DNA from: a virus
DNA length: 22,325 nt
Strand: one strand, 5' to 3'
IMG/VR virus record: IMGVR_UViG_3300032298_001112
Coordinates: 1 to 22,325 of that record
Positions 15,957 through 22,325 of the stretch are shown one piece after another; the first letter of the stretch is position 1; the number at the start of each line of letters is the position of its first letter. Made by a program: the position numbers and the translations under genes. Below the pieces are notes generated by a model that had not been told where the DNA came from, ran no database searches, and saw only the letters and a program-made list of their open reading frames with translations.

Positions 15957-17216
15957 ATGCCATCATCAAGAAAACCCAATCCTAAATCTCAATTAGAGAT
16001 ATCAACTAATCAGGTAGAACCTTATGTTTTTCCTGATACCGGGGAATCTTATGGTAATCCTAATATACCTTCTAATTTTAACCAATTTACAGCAAATAAT
16101 CAGAGCGGAATACCATTCAATCGTTCTGAACAAATGTCTGTTAAGGATGATACTTACAAACAGTTTGTTGTAGGATTACAAGATATTGATGAAGCAATAA
16201 TGTATTACTTTCAAAACGTAATACGACCATCTGTTTATCAAAATGGTGTACGAATTGAAGTACCTGTGATATATGGTTCACCTGAAAAATGGAAATCTGT
16301 ACAAAAAGATGGATATTATAAAGATAAAAATGGTGCTATAATGGCTCCACTAATTATGTTTAAAAGAGATACGATGGAAAAAAACCGTTCTCTTACAAAC
16401 AAATTAGATGCTAATCATCCTAACTTATATACTGCTTGGGCTAAAACATATAATCCAAAAAATGATTATTCAAATTTTAACGTATTAACAAACCGAGTTC
16501 CGGTAAAACAATTCGTTGTTAATGTAGTGCCTGACTATGTTAATTTAACGTATACATGTGCTATTCAAACATACTATGTTGAACAGATGAATAAAATAAT
16601 TGAAGCAATTAATTATGCTTCTGATTCATATTGGGGTGATCCTGAGCGTTTTAAATTTAAAGCATCAATTGATTCATATAGTACAGCTATTGAGGTATCT
16701 GATAATTCAAATCGTATTATAAAAGGTACATTTACTATTAAATTATTTGGTTACATTGTCCCAGACACAATTCAAAAAGATGTAACTGCTGTTAAAAAAT
16801 ATAATAGTAAAGCTCAAGTTGTTATTGGTTTAGAAACGGTTAATAATATAGCAGAAGTGAAACCACCAATTAAAAAAGTTTCCCCTATATTTATAGACGA
16901 TCAACAACTTGTAGTAAATTATATAGATCCTGCTGTGCTTCAATATTTAAACACTAACATACAAAAACTAGGAACAATCGTAAATTCAACCACAGTAACA
17001 TTTGCTAGTGGTTGGTTAACAGCTCCTACAGGACTCCCAGCAACATCATTAAATAATTTTTCTATATTTTGTAATGGTACTTTAATTGAAATTACCTCTA
17101 TAGTTTCATTTACTGAAAATGGAGGAACTACAACTCTTGTAATTGACCCATCAGTATTAGGATATGGTTTTAGTGCTGGAGATGAAGTAGTAGCAATAGG
17201 TAAGTTTAGTAATTAA
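15957..17216 (+). CDS. 15: Probable tail-completion/sheath-stabilising protein, T4 gp15-like
   Basis: In this 419-residue protein the region from about 65 to 275 follows the layout of gp15: a helix and YYFQNVIRP, RIEVPVIYGSPEKW, then APLIMFKRDTMEKN, a variable loop, VPDYVNLTYTCAIQTYYVEQMNKIIEAIN and finally GTFTIKLFGYIVPD. In T4, gp15 caps the tail tube and sheath and connects the tail to the neck. About 60 N-terminal residues rich in Pro, Asn and Ser, and about 140 C-terminal residues with a Val/Thr-rich beta domain, are additions not found in T4 gp15 (272 residues). The gene directly follows the gp14-like gene, as in T4. The added C-terminal domain is unexplained. Confidence 0.65.
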   Translation: MPSSRKPNPKSQLEISTNQVEPYVFPDTGESYGNPNIPSNFNQFTANNQSGIPFNRSEQMSVKDDTYKQFVVGLQDIDEAIMYYFQNVIRPSVYQNGVRIEVPVIYGSPEKWKSVQKDGYYKDKNGAIMAPLIMFKRDTMEKNRSLTNKLDANHPNLYTAWAKTYNPKNDYSNFNVLTNRVPVKQFVVNVVPDYVNLTYTCAIQTYYVEQMNKIIEAINYASDSYWGDPERFKFKASIDSYSTAIEVSDNSNRIIKGTFTIKLFGYIVPDTIQKDVTAVKKYNSKAQVVIGLETVNNIAEVKPPIKKVSPIFIDDQQLVVNYIDPAVLQYLNTNIQKLGTIVNSTTVTFASGWLTAPTGLPATSLNNFSIFCNGTLIEITSIVSFTENGGTTTLVIDPSVLGYGFSAGDEVVAIGKFSN

Positions 17217-17232
17217 TTAATTTTTTTTTAAA

Positions 17233-17376
17233 ATGGCAAAAGCAAAAGCACAAACAGCGATTTCATTTGTTAAAAAACCTCGCAAAAAAAGACCAGGAAT
17301 TCACGCAAAATCTAAAGTAAGTAAAAGTAAAAATAGTAAAAATTACGTTAAAGTATACGTAGCACAAGGAAAATAA
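17233..17376 (+). CDS. 47-residue lysine-rich basic protein
   Basis: A short gene placed exactly between two others (16 bases after the gp15-like stop, 1 base before the next ATG). The product has an alternating MAKAKAQTA start, a KKPRKKRPGIHAKSK core (14-28), a Ser/Lys run and an NYVKVYVAQGK end. I recall similar tiny proteins with RPG-HAK, SKN-NY and GQG signatures in other phages, but I know no function. About one third of residues are Lys or Arg, so nucleic-acid binding or an internal virion role is plausible. Nine T residues (17221-17229) precede the AAA before its ATG. Its clean fit between neighbours and its internal motif order support a real gene. Confidence 0.8.
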   Translation: MAKAKAQTAISFVKKPRKKRPGIHAKSKVSKSKNSKNYVKVYVAQGK

Positions 17377-17377
17377 G

Positions 17378-17764
17378 ATGTCATTAATTAAACCGGAACA
17401 GTTACGATCAGGATCATACAATATAACGGGTTCGTTATTTGGTACTTCATCCCTTGCTTTAACTGCTTCGTATTTTAGTGGTTCTATAACTAGTGCAATA
17501 AGTGCATCATATGCTTTAACAGCCTCATATGCTTTAAATGCTGGAGGAACTGGTACTCCATTTAGGATCTCCACAGGAAGCATTTCAGCTAGTGTAGATG
17601 TTGGACAAAATATCTTTATTATTACTAAAAATAATATACCTGTCTTAACAGTATCCCAAAGTGGAGTTATAATATTAGCTACTCAATCTCAGGAGCTTGT
17701 AGGTCCTGCTCCAAATGGTGGAATCTATTTTACCTCAGCATCATTCTATATTGGTCTTGATTAA
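17378..17764 (+). CDS. Short fibre-like protein with TASYA repeats
   Basis: This 128-residue protein has an N-terminal part made of imperfect Ser/Ala/Tyr repeats (about 20-55: GSLFGTSSLALTASY, SASYALTASYALNA), followed by a Gly-rich hinge and a likely beta-strand domain (about 60-128). Repeats of the TASYA type are typical of fibre and baseplate-associated proteins in T4-like phages from water samples. The same repeat style appears in the next two fibre genes. I infer a small virion fibre or connector subunit. It starts one base after the 47-residue gene, with AGGA 8 bases upstream, and is followed by a 43-base gap with no terminator. Confidence 0.7.
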   Translation: MSLIKPEQLRSGSYNITGSLFGTSSLALTASYFSGSITSAISASYALTASYALNAGGTGTPFRISTGSISASVDVGQNIFIITKNNIPVLTVSQSGVIILATQSQELVGPAPNGGIYFTSASFYIGLD

Positions 17765-17807
17765 GAATTACATATGTATAATAAAACAACTAAAATAAGA
17801 AAATAAC

Positions 17808-19241
17808 ATGGCAACTTGGAAAAAAGTCATTGTCTCGGGCAGTGCAGCAAACCTCTCAGCTTTACAAGTAGACAATTTAACTTCCGGTCAGGTAGTAATT
17901 GGTGGTGGTACAGGTAACTTATCAACTACAGCAATTAACGGTACTGGAAACATTGTAGCAACAACTGGTGCTACTGGATTAAACATGAGTGGTTCATTTA
18001 GTGGATCATTTCAAGGTAATTTTGTTGGTACTACTAACCTACCTGATTTAACCCAAGGTACTGGTATTACAGCATTTACTTATGATGGTGCAACTACAGC
18101 AACTGTAGCAGTAAGTGGTGCCTCTACTTTAAGTACAAATAATATTTCAAAGTGGACAGGTACAGCATTTGCTAACTCATCATTAACTGATAATGGTACT
18201 ACAATTACAGGTGCTACTTCATTACAGTTAACAGGAGCCAGCTCAGCATTGACTGGTTCATTTAGCGGTTCATTTAGTGGTAATGGTGCTAATTTAGTAG
18301 GAGTTACAGCAACTGCTATATTCCCAACTTCTCAAGTAACTAACATTACAAGTACTGATAAATTCTTTATTAGCCAAAGTGGTAATGAATATATTACTTA
18401 TGGTAACTTATTAACAGATTTAGCTGGTACTAATTTAACAGTTGAAGGTACAGATAGCTTAACACTAGCATCACAAATTTCAGTAACTGGAATTACAGCA
18501 TCTTTGGCAGGTACTGCAAGTTGGGCTGCAAATGCCGTAACAGCTCTACGCTCTAATGAATTTGTAGTTACTGATACAACCACTGGTACAGGCCCATATT
18601 ACGTAGTATTTACTGATGGAACTTCAGGAGCTCAAACTCCACGAGTTGATTCATCAGCATTAACATTTAATGCTACAACAAATACATTAACAGTAACATC
18701 ATCATTTGCAACCCAAGCAGTAAGTGCATCATTTGCATCTTCTGTTAATAACTTAACAAATGCTATTACCAACAATGCTGATAATAGAGTATTAACAGCA
18801 ACTGGTGGTGGTACAATTAATGGTGAAGGAAACTTAACATTTGACGGTACTACATTAACAGTAACAGGTAACCAAGTATTAACTGGTAACTTAGTAGTAC
18901 AAGGTACAGCTTCATTCCAACAAACAACTAACTTAGAAGTTGCTGACCGATTTGTATTATTCGCTTCAGGTTCAAATTCAGCAGGAGATGGTGGTATTGT
19001 TATTCAACAAGCTACTCAAAATGTAGGTGAATTATTTGCCTATGAAAACTCAGTTAACCGTTGGGGTTTCACATCTTCATTTAATGCTTCCAACCCTTCA
19101 TACACAGCAGCAGCTTTTGTAACTACTACAGAAGTAGGTACAGTAGCTCCAACAGCAGCCCCAATATATGGTGGTGCAAGTAATGGATTAGGTAATATTT
19201 ATGTTAGATCTACTACAGAAGAAATATTTATCTACTCTTAA
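17808..19241 (+). CDS. Tail-fibre-like structural protein
   Basis: This 477-residue protein is dominated by Thr, Ser, Gly, Ala and Asn, with beta-repeat composition and almost no Cys or Trp. It opens with [20 protein letters not shown], nearly the same as the start of the collagen-like fibre at 19821. Repeats include SGSFSGSFQGNFVG (about 61-74), GTASWAANAVTA (about 234-245) and ATQAVSASFAS (about 302-312). Segments such as NRVLTATGGGTINGEGNLTF (about 325-344) and GTTLTVTGN are classic phage-fibre beta-helix repeats. The C-terminal 120 residues (from about VADRFVLFASG) look like a distinct globular end. No chaperone domain is visible. It is followed 20 bases later by a terminator, so it ends the neck and fibre transcription unit. 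A role in host adsorption is inferred. Confidence 0.82.
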   Translation: MATWKKVIVSGSAANLSALQVDNLTSGQVVIGGGTGNLSTTAINGTGNIVATTGATGLNMSGSFSGSFQGNFVGTTNLPDLTQGTGITAFTYDGATTATVAVSGASTLSTNNISKWTGTAFANSSLTDNGTTITGATSLQLTGASSALTGSFSGSFSGNGANLVGVTATAIFPTSQVTNITSTDKFFISQSGNEYITYGNLLTDLAGTNLTVEGTDSLTLASQISVTGITASLAGTASWAANAVTALRSNEFVVTDTTTGTGPYYVVFTDGTSGAQTPRVDSSALTFNATTNTLTVTSSFATQAVSASFASSVNNLTNAITNNADNRVLTATGGGTINGEGNLTFDGTTLTVTGNQVLTGNLVVQGTASFQQTTNLEVADRFVLFASGSNSAGDGGIVIQQATQNVGELFAYENSVNRWGFTSSFNASNPSYTAAAFVTTTEVGTVAPTAAPIYGGASNGLGNIYVRSTTEEIFIYS

Positions 19242-19261
19242 TAAAAAGATTAAATTTAAAT

Positions 19262-19291
19262 GGGGTAGATTAACGTCTACCCCTATTTTTT
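19262..19291 (+). terminator. Rho-independent terminator after fibre gene
   Basis: An 8-pair stem, GGGGTAGA with TCTACCCC (19262-19269 and 19276-19283), closes a TTAACG loop and is followed by TATTTTTT. A TATAATTA sequence (19291-19298), seven of eight to the T4 late box, directly follows it and could serve the next small gene. Confidence 0.93.
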
Positions 19292-19303
19292 ATAATTAAT
19301 GTT

Positions 19304-19492
19304 ATGGGTATTATAGACAAAATTAGACCAAATTCTCAACCACAAGAGACACCATCAAATCAACTTTCACAACAAGAAATAGAGGTTTTACTTTCTATGA
19401 TTAGACGTACAACTTTCCTTGGAGAAGATTTAGAGCCTTTATATAATTTAGTTGTTAAATTGCAAGAGCAATATCTAGAACTGACTAAATAA
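19304..19492 (+). CDS. Small unknown protein, 62 residues
   Basis: A short soluble protein with a Pro/Gln-rich start (about 8-24) and a helical remainder containing EIEVLLSMIRRTTFLG and LEPLYNLVVKLQEQYLEL. I recall small phage proteins with a similar pattern, a hydrophobic helix, a F-G turn, then a LYNLVVKLQ-like helix, but no function is attached to them. It is the first gene after a terminator and stands 6 bases before another small gene, so the two form a pair. The compact helix-turn-helix design would suit a small assembly factor or tail accessory protein, which is only a guess. Confidence 0.7.
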   Translation: MGIIDKIRPNSQPQETPSNQLSQQEIEVLLSMIRRTTFLGEDLEPLYNLVVKLQEQYLELTK

Positions 19493-19498
19493 TAAAAT

Positions 19499-19735
19499 AT
19501 GAATTTATTTTCTGTAGATTTTTCCCACGCCGAATTAAATTTTATTCGACAAGCATTGGAAACCATTCCTATCCAAGGACGTGACGCTAAATTTTGTGCT
19601 TCTATCCAAATTAAACTTGAACATGAGTTAGAAGAAATTACTCAAATGATTAAAGCTGAAGAAGAAGCAAAAATGTTAGGTCTTCAACAAATCATCCAAC
19701 ATGAAGAAACAAAAACTTCAACCAGAAAAAGATAA
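19499..19735 (+). CDS. Small unknown helical protein, 78 residues
   Basis: The product begins LFSVDFSHAELNFIRQALETIPIQGRDAKF across residues 3 to 32, then a long Glu/Lys-rich helix (about 40-65), ending in a basic TSTRKR tail. The pattern of an early helix, an IQGRDAKF loop and a second helix resembles the preceding gene (helix, FLGEDLEP loop, helix), so both may be related small helical-hairpin proteins. No motif for binding or catalysis is evident. It lies 6 bases after its neighbour and is followed by an 85-base gap that holds a structured leader for the collagen-like fibre gene. Confidence 0.68.
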   Translation: MNLFSVDFSHAELNFIRQALETIPIQGRDAKFCASIQIKLEHELEEITQMIKAEEEAKMLGLQQIIQHEETKTSTRKR

Positions 19736-19739
19736 TAAT

Positions 19740-19749
19740 ATATTTATTA
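19740..19749 (+). promoter_or_regulatory. ATATTTATTA element before collagen-like fibre gene
   Basis: It is identical in its ten bases to the element before phoH (13491-13500). Here it stands 81 bases before the next ATG rather than 22-30, leaving room for a long leader. Its complement contains AATAAATA. Confidence 0.4.
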
Positions 19750-19812
19750 CCGTATTATAGGCTCGAGAGAGAAGTGGACACAGCATATTCTGTGTAACCA
19801 ACCGTAATAAAT
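19742..19812. repeat. Nested inverted repeats in fibre-gene leader
   Basis: Outer arms ATTTATTAC (19742-19750) and GTAATAAAT (19804-19812) are perfectly complementary over nine bases. They enclose an inner hairpin ACACAG / CTGTGT (19778-19783 and 19790-19795) with a CATATT loop. The structure ends 8 bases before the fibre ATG and is not followed by a T-tract suited to termination. It could be a structured mRNA leader or a protein-binding site. Confidence 0.5.
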
Positions 19813-19820
19813 TTTATTAA

Positions 19821-22325
19821 ATGCCAAACTGGAAAAAAGTCATAGTATCGGGCTCTAATGCTGCCCTGAATTCTTTAAATCTAATCAATGGAGCTACCAT
19901 AACTGGTTCAGTTAATGTAACAGGAAGTGATATCATTTTAGCTCAAGGAAGTAATTTAGTAACTCATCACGTTAAAGCAGCAGCTTCAAATGGTACTGAA
20001 ATTCTAAACAATACGGGAGGTACCGTCGCTTTATTCGGTGCTGGAGGTTCCTTAGGTACCACGTTTTATGGACAAGTAAATGGAACAACATTTTCAGGTT
20101 CACTTTTAGGAACAGCTTCATATGCAACTCAAGCTTTAACAGCATCTAATGCTTTAACAGCATCATTTGTCAATACACTTAATCAAAATGTACTAATCAC
20201 AGGTAGTACTACAATTGGTGCATCTAGTTTAGGAGCTTCAGAAAACACATTAACTTTAGGTGCCCGTGATACTGCTAATGAAGGTGGACAAATAGGATTT
20301 AATGCACCAGGTGGTACTTATACATCAGCTTCGTTTATTGACATTTATCAAAATAGACTTAGAATACTTAAAGGTACAAATGCCGGTAGCACTGGTGAAG
20401 TTGCCAGTTGGAATCTGCATAACCTACAAATGTCATTACCAGCATATAATAGCACTTCAGCATTTCCAGGAACAGCTGCAGCTTATTTAGCAACTGATTC
20501 TGGTGGAAATCTAATTACAGTATCTGGTATTGCTGGTTCTCAAGGTGCTACAGGTGCTCAAGGTATTCAAGGTATAACAGGAACACAAGGAGCAATAGGT
20601 ACACAAGGTGCCGTTGGAACACAAGGAACAACGGGTGCAACGGGTGCTCAAGGCACAACAGGTGCACAAGGAACTACAGGTACACAAGGTGCTGTTGGAA
20701 CACAAGGAACTATTGGTACACAAGGTACAACTGGAGCCCAAGGAGTAACAGGAACTCAAGGTACAACTGGAACAACAGGTGCACAAGGTACAACTGGTGC
20801 CACTGGTTCACAAGGAGCCACTGGAGCAACAGGATCACAAGGAGCAACTGGTACACAAGGAACTAATGGTACACAAGGAGCTGTCGGTACTCAAGGTACT
20901 ACTGGAGCCCAAGGTGTTACTGGTTCACAAGGAGCTACTGGAGTACAAGGAACAACAGGTGCTACTGGGGCTCAAGGTACTACTGGAGCAACAGGATCTC
21001 AAGGTGCAACCGGAGCCACTGGTTCGCAAGGAGCTACTGGAGCACAAGGAACTACTGGTACTCAAGGTGTTGTAGGTACACAAGGAACTACTGGAGCTCA
21101 AGGTATTACTGGGTCACAAGGAACCGTTGGTACGCAAGGAACTACTGGTGCTACTGGTTCACAAGGTACTACCGGAGCACAAGGTATACAAGGTGGTACT
21201 GGAGCAACAGGCTCACAAGGAACAACAGGTGCACAAGGTACCGTTGGTACTACTGGAGCGCAAGGAACAACTGGAGCACAGGGTACACAAGGTGTAACTG
21301 GTGCACAAGGTGCTACTGGTGCTCAAGGAACCACTGGAACACAAGGTGCTGTTGGTACACAAGGTACTACTGGAACGCAAGGTACTACCGGGACACAAGG
21401 AACAACAGGTGCACAAGGTACTACCGGAACACAAGGAAATGATGGTTCATTTGGTGGTGCTACCTTCGATTATACATTTGATACTTCAACAGCAGCATCA
21501 GACCCTGGTACTGGTAAAGTACGATTAAATAACGCGACTGAAAACACTGCTACTGCGATGTACATTGATTCTACTACAGATCAAGGTGCAAACATAGACT
21601 CATTTTTAAATACAATTAATGCTGTATCATCAGCTATAAAAGGATATGTTAGAATTGCAAACAGAACAGATGCAACTCAATTCCTATTATTCCAGATATC
21701 AGCGTTAACTAATAATACAGATTGGTGGACATTAACTGTCACTAACCAAGCATTCTCAGCAGCTTCTCCATTTACAAATAATGAAGATATTATAGTATCT
21801 TTTGTAACTACTGGTGATAAAGGTGCACAAGGAACTACAGGTACACAAGGTGCAACTGGAGCACAAGGAACAACTGGAACACAAGGTACAGTTGGTACAA
21901 CAGGTGCTCAAGGTACTACTGGTACACAAGGTACAGTTGGTGCTACTGGATCACAAGGTGCTACTGGTGCACAAGGTACAACAGGAACGCAAGGAGCTGT
22001 TGGTACACAAGGTACAACTGGTGCACAAGGCGCAACAGGTGCACAAGGAACTACTGGTACAACAGGTGCTCAAGGTACAACTGGTACACAAGGTGCTGTT
22101 GGTACTCAAGGAACAACTGGAACACAAGGAGCAACAGGTGCACAAGGTATAACTGGAACACAAGGAACAGTTGGTACTACTGGAGCACAAGGTACAACTG
22201 GAACACAAGGTACTGTAGGTGCTACCGGATCTCAAGGTACTACTGGAGCAACAGGTGCACAAGGAACTACTGGTACTCAAGGAGCCGTAGGTACTCAAGG
22301 AACTACTGGAACACAAGGTGCAACT
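19821..22325 (+). CDS. Giant collagen-like tail fibre (3' truncated by window edge)
   Basis: The frame is open for 835 codons to the window end with no stop. Residues 1-20 ([12 protein letters not shown] and on) match the start of the fibre at 17808 and may be a shared attachment end. Residues 21-235 are Thr/Ser/Gly-rich, including [20 protein letters not shown] (about 96-115). Residues 236-542 are 102 uninterrupted Gly-X-Y triplets, almost all of A, T, Q, S, V and I. Residues 543-664 are a globular insert opening with [20 protein letters not shown] and ending near VTTGDKG, a domain I recall from other collagen-like phage proteins. Residues 665 to the edge are a second Gly-X-Y tract of at least 57 triplets. 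The product is probably a long trimeric fibre for host binding. Several reading-frame shadows occur in the repeat but are artefacts. Confidence 0.88.
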   Translation, partial: MPNWKKVIVSGSNAALNSLNLINGATITGSVNVTGSDIILAQGSNLVTHHVKAAASNGTEILNNTGGTVALFGAGGSLGTTFYGQVNGTTFSGSLLGTASYATQALTASNALTASFVNTLNQNVLITGSTTIGASSLGASENTLTLGARDTANEGGQIGFNAPGGTYTSASFIDIYQNRLRILKGTNAGSTGEVASWNLHNLQMSLPAYNSTSAFPGTAAAYLATDSGGNLITVSGIAGSQGATGAQGIQGITGTQGAIGTQGAVGTQGTTGATGAQGTTGAQGTTGTQGAVGTQGTIGTQGTTGAQGVTGTQGTTGTTGAQGTTGATGSQGATGATGSQGATGTQGTNGTQGAVGTQGTTGAQGVTGSQGATGVQGTTGATGAQGTTGATGSQGATGATGSQGATGAQGTTGTQGVVGTQGTTGAQGITGSQGTVGTQGTTGATGSQGTTGAQGIQGGTGATGSQGTTGAQGTVGTTGAQGTTGAQGTQGVTGAQGATGAQGTTGTQGAVGTQGTTGTQGTTGTQGTTGAQGTTGTQGNDGSFGGATFDYTFDTSTAASDPGTGKVRLNNATENTATAMYIDSTTDQGANIDSFLNTINAVSSAIKGYVRIANRTDATQFLLFQISALTNNTDWWTLTVTNQAFSAASPFTNNEDIIVSFVTTGDKGAQGTTGTQGATGAQGTTGTQGTVGTTGAQGTTGTQGTVGATGSQGATGAQGTTGTQGAVGTQGTTGAQGATGAQGTTGTTGAQGTTGTQGAVGTQGTTGTQGATGAQGITGTQGTVGTTGAQGTTGTQGTVGATGSQGTTGATGAQGTTGTQGAVGTQGTTGTQGAT
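20526..21446 (+). repeat. Collagen-like Gly-X-Y tract 1 (about 102 triplets)
   Basis: A 9-base periodicity with GGT or GGA at every third codon; the common triplets are [15 protein letters not shown] and GAV. I see no proline and, until the final GND, no charged residue. Synonymous codons vary freely between units. Confidence 0.95.
21813..22325 (+). repeat. Collagen-like Gly-X-Y tract 2 (at least 57 triplets)
   Basis: It begins GDKGAQGTT after the 122-residue insert and continues in the same frame and register to the window edge. The triplet types are the same as in tract 1. Confidence 0.95.

Noticed and set aside
17263-17583. Minus-strand 106-residue reading frame
   Set aside because: It spans the opposite strand of two tightly fitted + strand genes and shows no recognisable motif.
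20511-22316. Cys/Ser/Thr-rich minus-strand frames and HKVQLV-type + strand frames in the repeat region
   Set aside because: They are out-of-frame readings of the Gly-X-Y codon repeat; the in-frame reading from 19821 is open over the whole region and makes sense as a fibre.
20526-22325. CRISPR-like array
   Set aside because: The periodicity is 9 bases, coding and without spacers, so it is a Gly-X-Y protein repeat.

Overview
The window is the late structural region of a large-genome, tailed, T4-like bacteriophage, with every gene on the + strand. The diagnostic set is a gp17-type large terminase, gp20-type portal, gp21-type prohead protease, gp22-type acidic scaffold, gp23-type major capsid protein, a PhoH ATPase, three genes that fit neck and tail-completion proteins gp13, gp14 and gp15 in T4 order, and a set of tail-fibre proteins. 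The DNA is AT-rich. Most start codons have no clear Shine-Dalgarno sequence and follow A/T-rich leaders, and one secreted protein has a signal peptide ending in SFSQ. Both traits are common in Bacteroidota, so I infer a Bacteroidota host. The host was not seen directly.

Layout. (1) 1-1504: the end of a COG2509-like FAD-dependent dehydrogenase and a NadR-like P-loop kinase, both probably auxiliary metabolic genes. (2) 1527-3191: an unknown protein with a basic AT-hook-like linker, then two overlapping membrane proteins that look like a spanin pair. (3) 3191-10459: terminase, portal, three unrecognised head genes and the prohead protease, packed with small gaps or overlaps and closed by a terminator. 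(4) 10510-13485: scaffold and major capsid genes, preceded by two inverted repeats and bounded on both sides by terminators. (5) 13515-17216: phoH and the gp13/14/15-like genes. (6) 17233-19291: a 47-residue basic protein, a short fibre-like protein and a 477-residue fibre protein, closed by a third terminator. (7) 19304-22325: two small unknown genes, a structured leader, and a giant collagen-like fibre gene that runs off the window.

How the genes work together. Scaffold, capsid, portal and protease build and mature the prohead. The terminase packages DNA through the portal. The gp13/14/15-like proteins would finish the neck and tail. The fibre proteins bind the host, and the membrane pair may help disrupt the envelope at lysis. 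A repeated ATATTTATWA element lies before five genes or gene groups and in two places contains the exact T4 late-promoter box TATAAATA.

The least expected signal is a roughly 20-residue motif shared by the major capsid protein and the unrelated 167-residue protein encoded just after the portal region. In both, a possible protease cleavage glutamate is followed by GGA(T/S)FTxGQG. No intergenic gap exceeds 300 bases, and I saw no tRNA, CRISPR array, insertion sequence or integrase.
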